A DNA stretch of 64,000 nucleotides, from the NCBI RefSeq assembly GCF_001905125.1, contig NZ_LWLE01000033.1:493234-557233 (forward strand), read 5' to 3'. Source of the DNA: Streptomyces sp. TSRI0281. Its GTDB lineage: Bacteria; Actinomycetota; Actinomycetes; Streptomycetales; Streptomycetaceae. A program made the translations under genes and the position numbers. Below, piece after piece: positions 35,170 through 45,093 of this stretch. The notes below the pieces were generated by a model that had not been told where the DNA came from, did no database searches, and was given only the letters and a program-made list of their open reading frames with translations. Position 1 is the stretch's first letter, and each line of letters begins with the position of its first letter.

Positions 35170-35853
35170 GTGAACGCACCTTTGACGCCGCCTCACCAGC
35201 CTCCGTCCCACGATCCCTGGCAGACTCCGCCGGCGGGTTCCCATCCCGCGCCCGGCCACGAGTCGCCGGACGACGCCACGCATCCGGCGGCGGAGCTCCG
35301 TCCCGCCGCCGTGATCATGGTGCTCGTGGCCCTCACCGGCCTCGTGCTCGGGCTGCTGTGGCTGTGGCTGGCGCCGCGGGTGCCGCTGATCTCCGACGAC
35401 ACGGCCGTCTTCCTCAAGGACAGCGAGGGCGAGGAGGCGATCGGGGCAGACGGAACGTTTGTGCTGCTCGCGCTCGTGTTCGGGGCGGTGACCGCTGCGG
35501 CCGTGGTCCTCTTCCGCCGCCGCGGGGGCATCTGGCTGGTCGTGGGGCTGGCGCTCGGCGGGCTGCTCGGCTCCCTGCTGGCGTGGCGCATCGGCGTCTG
35601 GTTCGGGCCCACGTCGGATGTGGTCGCCCATGCGCGGGAGGTCGGCAAGGGCGTGGTCTTCGACGCGCCGCTGGAGCTGCACGCGGTGGGGGCGGTGCTG
35701 GCGTGGCCGATCGCGGCGATGGTCGTGCACTTGGGGCTGACGGCGGTGTTCGGGCCGCGGGATCCTGAGCCGGAGTGGGGTGTTCCTTACGGGGGAGTGG
35801 GGCCGGGGGGCGGGGCCGTGCCGGGGGGTGGGGCGGGGGCGGTGTCGTCCTAG
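35170..35853 (+). CDS. DUF2567-type membrane protein
   Basis: This 227-residue protein has a Pro/His-rich N-terminus (about 45 residues), four membrane segments (about 48-70, 97-115, 122-142, 175-195), and an extracellular loop with LISDDTAVFLKDSEGEEAIGADGTFVLL, characteristic of DUF2567. The tail is a Gly-rich low-complexity stretch. The function is unknown; it is restricted to actinomycetes as far as I recall. GTG start at 35170, 128 bp after the permease across GGTGCGGGTGCGGTG-like repeats. Confidence 0.75.
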   Translation: MNAPLTPPHQPPSHDPWQTPPAGSHPAPGHESPDDATHPAAELRPAAVIMVLVALTGLVLGLLWLWLAPRVPLISDDTAVFLKDSEGEEAIGADGTFVLLALVFGAVTAAAVVLFRRRGGIWLVVGLALGGLLGSLLAWRIGVWFGPTSDVVAHAREVGKGVVFDAPLELHAVGAVLAWPIAAMVVHLGLTAVFGPRDPEPEWGVPYGGVGPGGGAVPGGGAGAVSS

Positions 35854-35867
35854 CGGGGTGGCGGTGG

Positions 35868-35966
35868 GGGTGGGGCGCCTGCGGCGGGCTTGTCCCCTAC
35901 CCGCCCCTTCCCGAAACCGGGGCGCTGCCCCGGGCCCCGGTGTCCTCAAGCGCCGGACGGGCTGAA
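35868..35966. repeat. Dispersed intergenic block, copy B (also at 11,073)
   Basis: This 99-base second copy of the block at 11073-11169 is in the same orientation and again lies between convergent genes just past a plus-strand gene. It contains the same GGGGCGCTGCCCC stem, and part of it (GGGGCGCTGCCCCGG) is repeated once more at 35973-35990. Confidence 0.85.
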
Positions 35967-35997
35967 GACTCGGGGCGCTGCCCCGGACCCCGCTCCT

Positions 35998-36148
35998 CAA
36001 TCGCCGGAGGGGCTTGAAAGAGCGCTGGACGGGCTTGAAGAGTGCCGGAGGGGCTTGAAAGAGCGCCGGAGGGGCTTGAGGAGCGCTCTGGAGGGGCCTG
36101 AAGAGTGCGCTGGACGGGCTTGAAGAGCTCTGGACGGGCGTTGGGGGT
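35998..36148. repeat. Tandem array of about 21-bp units
   Basis: Seven imperfect units of the type CGCCGGAGGGGCTTGAAAGAG run with starts of their GGCTTGAA core at about 36011, 36032, 36052, 36073, 36095, 36117 and 36137 (steps of 20-22). Together with copy B it fills the 302-bp gap between the DUF2567-type gene and the YbaK gene. No coding signal. Confidence 0.85.
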
Positions 36149-36155
36149 GTGGGGG

Positions 36156-36659
36156 TTACGTTGCTCGGGCGATGTTGGCGAATGTCGCGTTCGTCAGGGT
36201 TGCCAGGTCCGTTGCGGAGAGTTCGACCTCCAGGCCCCGGCGGCCCGCCGAGACGCAGATGGTGGGGTGGGACCGTGCCGATGCGTCCAGTACCGTGCGG
36301 AGCCTCTTGCGCTGGCCCAGGGGGGAGATGCCGCCCCGGACGTAGCCGGTCGTGCGTTCGGCCGATGCGGGGTCGGCCATCGCCGCGCGCTTGCCGCCCA
36401 CTGCCGAGGCCAGGGCCTTCAGGTCCAGGGAGCCGGCGACCGGGACGACCGCGACGGTCAGTTCGCCGTCCACGTCGGCCACCAGGGTCTTGAACACCCG
36501 GTCGGGGGAGACGCCGAGGGCCTCGGCGGCCTCCTCCCCGTAGGAGGGGGAGGCAGGGTCGTGGTCGTAGGCGTGCACCGTGAAGGCGGTGCCCGCCGCG
36601 GTCAGGGCGACCGTGGCGGGGGTGCCGCCGGACTGCTGCTTCTTCGACTTCTTCGCCAC
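36156..36659 (-). CDS. ybaK: YbaK/EbsC family Cys-tRNA(Pro) deacylase
   Basis: This 167-residue trans-editing protein of the YbaK/ProX superfamily hydrolyses mischarged Cys-tRNA-Pro. EEAAEALGVSPDRVFKTLVADVDGELTVAVVPVAGSLDLKALASAVGGKRAAM contains the family Lys (VFKTL), and RTTGYVRGGISPLGQRKRLRTVLD is the second signature. The N-terminus is Lys-rich (MAKKSKKQQSGG). GTG start at 36659, 29 bp after the LON-domain gene on the same strand, so probably co-transcribed with it. Confidence 0.9.
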   Translation of the reverse strand: MAKKSKKQQSGGTPATVALTAAGTAFTVHAYDHDPASPSYGEEAAEALGVSPDRVFKTLVADVDGELTVAVVPVAGSLDLKALASAVGGKRAAMADPASAERTTGYVRGGISPLGQRKRLRTVLDASARSHPTICVSAGRRGLEVELSATDLATLTNATFANIARAT

Positions 36660-36688
36660 CGGGCAGGGGTCCTTGTTCGGTGAGGGGC

Positions 36689-37441
36689 TCAGTTCGGGTG
36701 TGTGGGGGCGCGGGTCAGTTCCACCGCGGGCAGCGACGGCAGGTGCCGGATGACCGCGGTCTCCTTCCGCAGGAGCGTCAGCTCCTCGCGCAGCCGGGTC
36801 GCCGTGTCCGGTGCCTGGAGCAGCCGCTGTTTCGTCGGGACGTCGAGGACGGCCGCCGCCGCGACCAGGTACGAGACCACGGACGGGTCGTCCGGCAGGT
36901 CCGCGCCCGTCGTCAGGGAGCGTTCGCTCGCTCCGGCCAGCCGCTTCTGGTAGGCGCGGAAGGCCCGCAGGACGCCCTCGGCCAGCGCACCGGCCTCGTC
37001 GTCCTTCGCCTCCTCGTCCAGCACTTCCACCTCGGCCGTCAGATAGGGGCCGTCGGCGTCGACGGAGAGCAGCTTGACCCGGGTGGTGCCGGTGGCCAGG
37101 ACCTCGAAGCTGCCGTCGGAGCGCTCGCGGATCGTCGCCGCGTCGGCGACGCAGCCGACCCGGTGGAAGGTCTGGATCGGGTCGGGGCCGAAGCCCTCGG
37201 CCGGGGCGCGCTGCATGACGGGTGCCGCGGCGACCGTGTCCGGCATACCGGTGGCCGTCGGGGCGATCTCGCGGCCGTCGCGGATCGCGACCACGACGAA
37301 GCGCCGCGGTTCGTCCTCGTCGGTCTTCAGCAGCTCGCGCATCATGGCGCGATAACGCTCCTCGAAGACGTTGAGCGGCAGCACGAGGCCGGGGAACAGC
37401 ACCGCGTTGAGCGGAAAGAGAGGCAGGCGGGCGGTGGTCAC
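36689..37441 (-). CDS. LON N-terminal (substrate-binding) domain protein
   Basis: The 250-residue protein consists of the LON substrate-binding domain alone: RLPLFPLNAVLFPGLVLPLNVFEERYRAMMREL at the N-terminus, then a beta-rich region and a helical bundle (GVLRAFRAYQKRLAG..., EELTLLRKETAVIRHLPSL). There is no AAA+ or protease domain, so it is a stand-alone adaptor-like protein. GTG 37441 starts it 5 bp after the upstream gene. The long frame extending to 38278 is a shadow of that gene. Confidence 0.87.
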   Translation of the reverse strand: MTTARLPLFPLNAVLFPGLVLPLNVFEERYRAMMRELLKTDEDEPRRFVVVAIRDGREIAPTATGMPDTVAAAPVMQRAPAEGFGPDPIQTFHRVGCVADAATIRERSDGSFEVLATGTTRVKLLSVDADGPYLTAEVEVLDEEAKDDEAGALAEGVLRAFRAYQKRLAGASERSLTTGADLPDDPSVVSYLVAAAAVLDVPTKQRLLQAPDTATRLREELTLLRKETAVIRHLPSLPAVELTRAPTHPN

Positions 37442-37446
37442 AACGG

Positions 37447-38475
37447 TCAAGCGTAATGGCCGCGCGGCCGGGCGCGGCCTGCCCGGTTCCGCAAAGGGGT
37501 CGCGGAGGCCACCCGGAGCCGTGCGCGGTCCCTCGCGTCGAGGAAATGGCCCAGGGCGTCGTCGGACACCGAGGACCACGGGAACGACGTCGAGTGGGGC
37601 CCGATCAGCTCGAACTGTTCCAGTGCCTCCGCCCAGCGGCCCCTGGCCACCAGGACGTACGCGAGGAGGTTGCGGACCTCCGCGGGCCACGGGTCGCCCG
37701 CGCGGTAGGAGGCGGAGAGCCTGATCGCCAGATCGGCCGCCGTGTCGATCCGCTCCTCCAGTACGGAGGTGGTCCGCCCGGCGAGCTGTGTGTCGAGCAG
37801 CAGCGCGAAGGCGGCCCGCACGGGCAGCGCCTGCACCAGTGAGCCGGGCAGGGCGTCCTCGGCGGCCTGCTCGGCGAAGTCGAAGCACTCGCGGTGCGAG
37901 CCGTACCAGGCGGCGGAGAGGTACCGGAGCGCCGCGACGTGGCAGCCGTAGTGGTGCGCGGAGCGGCGTACGGCCTGCTCCCACAGGGCCTCGAACGCGG
38001 TGTGCGTGGCGTGTGTGCCGCGGGCGTGGTCGAGGGCGAGCCGCCAGGGCACCGGATCGCGCGGGTCGGCGTCGGCCGCCGCGGTGATCAGGGGGCCGAC
38101 CTCGCGCAGCCGCTCGGCCCTGGCGGGCGACTCCCACGCCCGGTGGACGGCCAGCTGGGCCTTGACGAGCAGGGCGTCCGGGTCGCGCGGGGCGGCGGCC
38201 AGCCAGTCGATGAGCCAGCCCTCCCGGCTGTGGGCGAACGTGACGAGGCGGCCGAGATACCGGTCGCGGTCCTCCCACTCGGCGCCGTCGCGGGTGGTGG
38301 CCAGGAGTTTGGCGGCGGGTTCGTACTCCCCCAGGGCAGCGGCCACCAGCGCGGGGGAGAGCCGCTCGTCGGGGGCGTCGAGCAGCACCGCGTCGTCCGC
38401 GGGCAGTCCGGCGGACAGCCGGGGGCTGTGCCGGAACCTGCGCGCGGTACTGAGCAGAGCGCGAAGCAATGGCAT
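37447..38475 (-). CDS. Helical-repeat (TPR-like) protein of unknown function
   Basis: The 342-residue protein is almost entirely alpha-helical with Trp/Ala-rich repeats resembling tetratricopeptides (LVAAALGEYEPAAKLLATTRDGAEWEDRDRYL, DALLVKAQLAVHRAW, HVAALRYLSAAWYGSHRECFDFAEQAAE, LLAYVLVARGRWAEALEQFELIGP). No catalytic motif was found. The ATG at 38475 is chosen; one at 38487 would add four residues, and neither has a good ribosome site. It is first of a minus-strand set with the LON-domain and ybaK genes. Confidence 0.7.
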   Translation of the reverse strand: MPLLRALLSTARRFRHSPRLSAGLPADDAVLLDAPDERLSPALVAAALGEYEPAAKLLATTRDGAEWEDRDRYLGRLVTFAHSREGWLIDWLAAAPRDPDALLVKAQLAVHRAWESPARAERLREVGPLITAAADADPRDPVPWRLALDHARGTHATHTAFEALWEQAVRRSAHHYGCHVAALRYLSAAWYGSHRECFDFAEQAAEDALPGSLVQALPVRAAFALLLDTQLAGRTTSVLEERIDTAADLAIRLSASYRAGDPWPAEVRNLLAYVLVARGRWAEALEQFELIGPHSTSFPWSSVSDDALGHFLDARDRARLRVASATPLRNRAGRARPRGHYA

Positions 38476-38709
38476 GGTGCAGACCATTGAAAAGCGCTGG
38501 TGAGGGCGGCGCCAGGGGTGCGCTGTGAAGCTTCTGTGCCGAGTGAATGGGTTGTACCGGGGCCGGTCAAGAAAGAGCAAAAGAAAAGGGTGTGACTGGC
38601 TTGATTCTGCCTTTTCCCGCCGACCCCGTTCGTCACTTCGGTCGCACTTCGGCAACCCGTTCGACCGCACTGTCCGAAGGGATTCCGCCCGGTCCGCGCC
38701 GCCCCGGTA

Positions 38710-40311
38710 TCAGCCGCGGCGCAGCAGCCGGGAGGCGCCCGCCGCCACCGTGGTGGCCAATATCCACCCAAGCAGTACGAGAGCGGCCGCCGACCACTGC
38801 CAGCCGCCCTCCATCCGCCAGTAACCGTCCTGGCCGAGGTTGATCACCGGCACCAGCAGATCGAGGGCGTACAGCGCGGCGTTCCACTGCGGATGCTCGT
38901 CGCCCTTGATCGCCGGCGGTTCGTACTGCGCGAAGGCCACCGCACCCGCCGCCCACAGCACCGCCATCCACACCGCGGCCCGGCCCGGCCGGTAGCCGTA
39001 CGCCACCGTCCAGTCCTGGAGGTAACCCCACAGCTTGGCGGCGAGCGGCAGCGTCTCCCGGCGGCGCCGCTGCTTGGCGAGCAGCACCTCACGGGCGTCC
39101 GCGTCCTCGCCGCAGCTGCGCAGGACCGCGGCGAGCCGCTCGTACGGCTCCGGGACGTACTCCGGGGTCGCCGCCAGCACCCACTCCAGCCGCCGGGAGA
39201 GCGGGAAGTGCCCGTACGGGACGAGGTTCTCGTAGACGAAACCGCCCATCGCCAGACCGCCCGGGCCCGGCCAGCTGGACGACACATCGATCAGCGTGAC
39301 CACCTTCGCGCCGTTCAGTACGACCCGGCCCTCCTCCGGGCGCTCCGCGTTGAACCGCAGTTCGGGCGTGACGATCCTGCGCAGCGACAGCTCCTCGTGC
39401 CGGGACAGCACGAACCGCGCCTTGTGCAGGTCCACCGCGTCTCCGAAACGCCCGTCGTCCAGCCGTACCGCCCCCCGGCACTCGAAGATCTGCGCCCGGG
39501 TCCCCCGCGCCGGGGTGGGGCCGAACACGATGCCGTACGGGGGAGTGGTGCCCTGGTTCCCGGTGTCGACGCTCACCCACGCCTCGGTCATGTAGAGCGT
39601 GCGCTCCACGGTCAGCTGCGGGGCGTTCAGGGCCCGCCGCCCGTCCTTGGCGCGCAGCCGGCTGCCCCGCAGGCTCAGCGAACCGCCCACCTTCGCCCCG
39701 CGCAGGCTCAGCTCGCCGTGGGTCTCGACCATCTCCGCCTGGAGGTCCTGCGCGACGCTCATCCCGTCCCCGACCAGTGCGCGGCCGCGCCGGTCGGCGC
39801 CGACGCTGATCTGGTTGATCAGCAGATCGGTACCGATCTGGGCATCGGTGAGCCGGATGCCGCGCTCGACGCGGCAGCGCGGCAGATGCAGATCGCCCTC
39901 CGTGTGCAGCCGGGCCGCCTCCAGTCTCGGCAGCGCGCAGCCGACCATCCGCAAGGTCGTGAAGTGGCACTCGGGCAGCACCACTTCCTGCTCGAACCGG
40001 CAGCCCGTCAGCTCCACGTACGGAGCAACCCGGCCGCCCGCCAGGTCCAGCTTTCCGGTGATCCTGACGCCCCGGAGCTTCAGCGCGGCCACCCGGCCCG
40101 GCCGCGCGGGCGGCCCGCTCAGCAGCAGCCGCGCCACCGTGCGCGCGCCGACGCTCCGCTCGGGTCCCCAGATGTGCGGTGCGAAAGGATCGTCGCGCGC
40201 CGGGTCATGGGTGCGCAGATCGTAGGTGGTTCCGTTACGGAAGGATTGCCACATGCCCAGCTCCGCTGCGCTGAGGCCGTCCGGGATTTCGCCATCCTGC
40301 GGCTCGGTCAC
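38710..40311 (-). CDS. Membrane protein with beta-solenoid/pentapeptide-like N-terminus
   Basis: The 533-residue protein has two parts. Residues about 60-340 form repeated short beta rungs (KLRGVRITGKLDLAGG, LSLRGAKVGGSLSLRGSRLRA, VRLDDGRFGDAVDLHKARF), like a right-handed solenoid. Residues about 430-533 carry three membrane helices (AAVWMAVLWAAGAVAF, ALYALDLLVPVINLG, SAAALVLLGWILATTVAAG). Such proteins are sometimes labelled membrane-associated oxidoreductases, but I see no cofactor motif. GTG 40311 follows GAGGGGACGG; it is divergent from hisD with 147 bp between. Confidence 0.72.
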   Translation of the reverse strand: MTEPQDGEIPDGLSAAELGMWQSFRNGTTYDLRTHDPARDDPFAPHIWGPERSVGARTVARLLLSGPPARPGRVAALKLRGVRITGKLDLAGGRVAPYVELTGCRFEQEVVLPECHFTTLRMVGCALPRLEAARLHTEGDLHLPRCRVERGIRLTDAQIGTDLLINQISVGADRRGRALVGDGMSVAQDLQAEMVETHGELSLRGAKVGGSLSLRGSRLRAKDGRRALNAPQLTVERTLYMTEAWVSVDTGNQGTTPPYGIVFGPTPARGTRAQIFECRGAVRLDDGRFGDAVDLHKARFVLSRHEELSLRRIVTPELRFNAERPEEGRVVLNGAKVVTLIDVSSSWPGPGGLAMGGFVYENLVPYGHFPLSRRLEWVLAATPEYVPEPYERLAAVLRSCGEDADAREVLLAKQRRRRETLPLAAKLWGYLQDWTVAYGYRPGRAAVWMAVLWAAGAVAFAQYEPPAIKGDEHPQWNAALYALDLLVPVINLGQDGYWRMEGGWQWSAAALVLLGWILATTVAAGASRLLRRG

Positions 40312-40395
40312 TGCCGTCCCCTCTGTGCACATGCCGTACAACTGTTCTTCCCGCTGTGTGACGGCGTGAACGCTAATGGTCAGCAGTGACAGACG

Positions 40396-40418
40396 TGGCT
40401 GGTATCAGCCAGTGATAC
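40396..40418. promoter_or_regulatory. Overlapping dyads in the hisD upstream region
   Basis: TGGCTG-GTAT-CAGCCA (40396-40411) overlaps GTATCA-GCCAG-TGATAC (40402-40418). The two would be mutually exclusive stems. They lie 41-63 bases before the hisD start in the 147-bp divergent gap, so could be an operator or a switch in the his leader. Not a recognised motif. Confidence 0.4.
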
Positions 40419-40458
40419 GGGCGACCGGGCGTCCGGGGCGGTCTGCGAGAATTGCGGT

Positions 40459-41786
40459 GTGATCTCTCGAATCGATCTGCGCGGCGAAGCCCTTCCCGAG
40501 GGTGCCGCCCTGCGCGACCTGCTGCCCCGTGCCGAGTTCGACGTGGAAGCCGCCCTGGAGACGGTGCGGCCCATCTGCGAGGACGTACGCCATCGTGGCT
40601 CCGCGGCAGTGATCGAATGGGGAGAAAAGTTCGACGGTGTACGGATCGACTCGATCCGGGTACCGGCCGCCGCCATCACCGCCGCGCTGGAGGGGCTCGA
40701 TCCGGCCGTTCGCGCCGCGCTGGAGGAGTCGATCCGCCGCGCCCGCCTGGTCCACCGCGAGCAGCGCCGCACCACGCACACCACCCAGGTCGTCCCCGGC
40801 GGCACGGTCACCGAGAAGTGGGTCCCGGTCGAGCGGGTCGGGCTGTACGTCCCCGGCGGCCGCTCGGTCTACCCCTCGTCCGTCGTCATGAACGTCGTGC
40901 CCGCCCAGGAAGCGGGCGTCGAGGGCATCGCCGTCGCCTCCCCGCCGCAGAAGGACTTCGGCGGACTGCCGCACCCCACCATCCTCGCCGCCTGCGCCCT
41001 GCTCGGCGTCGACGAGGTGTACGCGGCGGGCGGCGCCCAGGCCATCGCGATGTTCGCGTACGGGACCCCGGAACCGGGCGGCTGCGCTCCCGTCAACCTG
41101 GTCACCGGCCCCGGCAACATCTACGTCGCCGCCGCCAAGCGCCTGCTCAAGGGGCGTATCGGCATCGACGCCGAGGCGGGCCCCACCGAGATCGCGATCC
41201 TCGCCGACGCCACCGCCGACCCGGCGCACGTGGCCGCCGACCTGATCAGCCAGGCCGAGCACGACCCGATGGCCGCCGCCGTCCTCGTCACCGACTCCGC
41301 GGAGCTGGCCGCCGCCACCGAGGCCGAGCTGGCCTTGCAGGTCGCCGCGTCCAAGCACGTCACGGACCGGATCGGGCCCGCCCTGGCCGGCCGTCAGTCC
41401 GCGATCGTCCTGGTCTCCGGCCTCGACGACGGCCTCAAGGTCGTCGACGCCTACGGCGCCGAGCACCTGGAGATCCAGACGGCGGACGCCGCGGCCGTCG
41501 CCGACCGGGTCCGCAACGCCGGAGCGATCTTCGTCGGCCCGTGGTCCCCGGTCTCCCTGGGCGACTACTGCGCGGGCTCCAACCACGTCCTGCCCACCGG
41601 CGGCTGCGCCTGCCACTCCTCGGGCCTGTCCGTGCAGTCCTTCCTGCGCGGCATCCACATCGTCGACTACACGCGCGACGCGCTCGCCGAGGTCACCCAC
41701 CATGTCGTGACCCTCGCCGAGGCGGAGGACCTCCCCGCCCACGGCGCCGCGCTCAAGGCACGGTTCGGCTGGAAGGTTCCGCAGCA

Positions 41787-41790
<4 letters not shown>
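40459..41790 (+). CDS. hisD: Histidinol dehydrogenase
   Basis: HisD performs the last two steps of histidine synthesis, oxidising histidinol to histidine with NAD. The 443-residue zinc enzyme shows GLYVPGGRSVYPSSVVMNVVPAQEAG, TGPGNIYVAAAKRLLKG, DAEAGPTEIAILAD and the metal-site segment DYCAGSNHVLPTGGCACHSSGLSV. The GTG start at 40459 fits the family N-terminus (MISRIDLRGE). Its stop overlaps the hisC GTG, so expression is coupled. First gene of the his operon. Confidence 0.97.
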
Positions 41791-42955
<1,165 letters not shown>

Positions 42956-42959
<4 letters not shown>

Positions 42960-43552
42960 GCCCCCGCGTAGGCCGCGTGGAACGCACCACGAAGGAAACA
43001 TCCGTGCTCGTCGAGATCAACCTCGACGGCACCGGCAAGGTCGATGTCGCCACCGGAGTCGGCTTCTACGACCACATGCTCGACCAGCTCGGCCGCCACG
43101 GCCTGTTCGACCTCACGGTCAAGACCGACGGTGACCTGCACATCGACAGCCACCACACCATCGAGGACACCGCCCTCGCCCTCGGCGCCGCCTTCAAGCA
43201 GGCGCTCGGCGACAAGGTCGGCATCTACCGCTTCGGCAACTGCACCGTCCCGCTGGACGAGTCGCTCGCCCAGGTCACCGTCGACCTCTCCGGCCGCCCC
43301 TACCTGGTGCACACCGAGCCCGAGAAGATGGCGCCGATGATCGGCGAGTACGACACGACGATGACCCGGCACATCCTGGAGTCCTTCGTCGCCCAGGCGC
43401 AGATCGCCCTGCACGTCCACGTACCGTACGGGCGCAACGCCCACCACATCGTCGAGTGCCAGTTCAAGGCACTCGCCCGCGCCCTGCGCTATGCCAGCGA
43501 GCATGATCCGCGCGCCGCCGGAATCCTCCCCTCCACGAAGGGCGCGCTGTGA
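42956..43552 (+). CDS. hisB: Imidazoleglycerol-phosphate dehydratase
   Basis: HisB dehydrates imidazoleglycerol phosphate; this is the monofunctional 198-residue form without the phosphatase domain. The paired metal motifs are DSHHTIEDTALALG and NAHHIVECQFKALARALR, with GFYDHMLDQLGRHG near residue 38. A short extra N-terminus (MSPRVGRVERTTKETSV) is normal for actinomycetes. ATGA overlap with hisC and GTGA overlap with the next small gene. Confidence 0.97.
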
Positions 43553-43716
43553 CCGGCCTCAACACCATCCTGATCGTCGTCGGCCTCTTCCTGGCCGGTG
43601 GCGTCTACTCCTTCGCGAAGCAGGGCATGCCCAAGGGCGTCATCGTCCTGCTCTCGATCGGCTCCGTGATGTGCCTGCTGGCAGGCATTCTGCGGATCCA
43701 GGGACTCTGGGACTGA
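43549..43716 (+). CDS. 55-residue membrane protein embedded in the his operon
   Basis: The GTG overlaps the hisB stop (GTGA) and the frame ends at TGA 43714-43716, 10 bp before hisH. The product is almost wholly two hydrophobic helices, about residues 3-20 (LNTILIVVGLFLAGGVYS) and 28-47, joined by a FAKQGMPKG hairpin, ending RIQGLWD. No known domain. The stop-start coupling, the clean two-helix pattern and the spacing support a real gene. The role is unknown; a membrane tether for the his enzymes or simple hitch-hiking are both possible. Confidence 0.75.
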   Translation: MTGLNTILIVVGLFLAGGVYSFAKQGMPKGVIVLLSIGSVMCLLAGILRIQGLWD

Positions 43717-43726
43717 GGAACGAGCT

Positions 43727-44368
43727 GTGAGCGACAACAAGAAGGTCGTCGTCTTCGACTACGGCTTCGGCAACGTCCGTTCCGCCGAGCGGGCCCTGGC
43801 CCACGTCGGCGCGGACGTCGAGATCACCCGCGACTTCGACCGGGCGATGAACGCCGACGGGCTGCTGGTGCCCGGCGTCGGTGCCTTCTCCGCCTGCATG
43901 GACGGGCTGAAGCGGGCCCGCGGCGACTGGATCATCGGCCGCCGGCTCTCCGGCGGACGGCCCGTCATGGGCATCTGCGTCGGCATGCAGATCCTGTTCG
44001 AGCGCGGCATCGAGCACGGTGTGGAGACGGAGGGCCTGGACGAGTGGCCCGGCACCGTCGGCCCGCTCAAGGCCGACGTCGTACCGCACATGGGCTGGAA
44101 CACCGTCGAGGCACCCGAGGGCTCCCGGCTCTTCGCCGGTCTCGACGCCGACGCCCGGTACTACTTCGTGCACTCCTACGCCGCGCACGACTGGTCCCTC
44201 GAAGTCACCAACGCCAAGATCCGCGCCCCCAGGGTCACGTGGGCCACGCACGGCGAACGGTTCGTGGCCGCCGTGGAGAACGGCGCGCTGTGGGCCACCC
44301 AGTTCCACCCCGAGAAGTCCGGCGATGCCGGCGCCCAGCTGCTGACCAACTGGATCGAGACGCTGTAA
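43727..44368 (+). CDS. hisH: Imidazole glycerol phosphate synthase, glutaminase subunit
   Basis: HisH hydrolyses glutamine and channels ammonia to HisF. The 213-residue class I amidotransferase has DYGFGNVRSAERAL, LVPGVGAF, the nucleophile C84 in MGICVGMQILFE, and the His/Glu of the triad in TQFHPEKSGDAG. GTG 43727. The TAATG overlap joins it to priA. Confidence 0.97.
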   Translation: MSDNKKVVVFDYGFGNVRSAERALAHVGADVEITRDFDRAMNADGLLVPGVGAFSACMDGLKRARGDWIIGRRLSGGRPVMGICVGMQILFERGIEHGVETEGLDEWPGTVGPLKADVVPHMGWNTVEAPEGSRLFAGLDADARYYFVHSYAAHDWSLEVTNAKIRAPRVTWATHGERFVAAVENGALWATQFHPEKSGDAGAQLLTNWIETL

Positions 44369-45093
44369 TGCCGAAGCTTGAACTGCTCCCCGCCGTCGAC
44401 GTCCGCGACGGCCGGGCCGTCCGCCTCGTCCACGGTGAGTCCGGCTCCGAGACCTCCTACGGCTCCCCGCTGGAGGCCGCCCTCGCCTGGCAGCGCGCCG
44501 GTGCCGAGTGGCTGCACCTCGTCGACCTGGACGCCGCCTTCGGCACGGGCGACAACCGGAAGCTGATCGCCGAAGTGGCCGGCGCCATGGACATCAAGGT
44601 CGAGCTGTCCGGCGGCATCCGCGACGACGCCTCGCTCGCCGCGGCCCTCGCCACCGGCTGCCGCCGGGTCAACCTCGGCACCGCCGCCCTGGAGACCCCC
44701 GAGTGGGTCGCCAAGGTCATCGCCGAGCACGGCGACAAGATCGCGGTCGGCCTGGACGTACGCGGCACGACGCTGCGCGGCCGCGGCTGGACCCGCGACG
44801 GCGGCGACCTCTACGAGACGCTCGCCCGCCTCGACTCCGAGGGCTGCGCCCGCTACGTCGTCACCGACATCGCCAAGGACGGCACCCTCCAGGGCCCCAA
44901 CCTGGAACTCCTGAAGAACGTGTGCGCCGCCACCGACAAGCCCGTCGTCGCCTCCGGCGGCGTCTCCTCGCTGGACGACCTGCGGGCCATCTCCGCGCTC
45001 GTCCCGGACGGCGTCGAGGGCGCGATCGTCGGCAAGGCGCTGTACGCCGAGGCGTTCACCCTGGAAGAGGCGCTGAAGGCGGTCTCGGCATGA
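44368..45093 (+). CDS. priA: Bifunctional isomerase PriA (HisA/TrpF)
   Basis: This 241-residue (beta/alpha)8 barrel isomerises ProFAR in histidine synthesis and, in actinomycetes, phosphoribosylanthranilate in tryptophan synthesis. The catalytic Asp residues are D11 (LLPAVDVRDG) and D130 (VGLDVRGTTLRGRGW), and GGIRDD, VTDIAKDGTLQGPN and SGGVSSLDD form the phosphate sites. The combination with a trp cluster lacking trpF (55,450-62,039) supports the dual role; the dual activity is established for Streptomyces PriA. The start overlaps the hisH stop. Confidence 0.95.
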   Translation: MPKLELLPAVDVRDGRAVRLVHGESGSETSYGSPLEAALAWQRAGAEWLHLVDLDAAFGTGDNRKLIAEVAGAMDIKVELSGGIRDDASLAAALATGCRRVNLGTAALETPEWVAKVIAEHGDKIAVGLDVRGTTLRGRGWTRDGGDLYETLARLDSEGCARYVVTDIAKDGTLQGPNLELLKNVCAATDKPVVASGGVSSLDDLRAISALVPDGVEGAIVGKALYAEAFTLEEALKAVSA

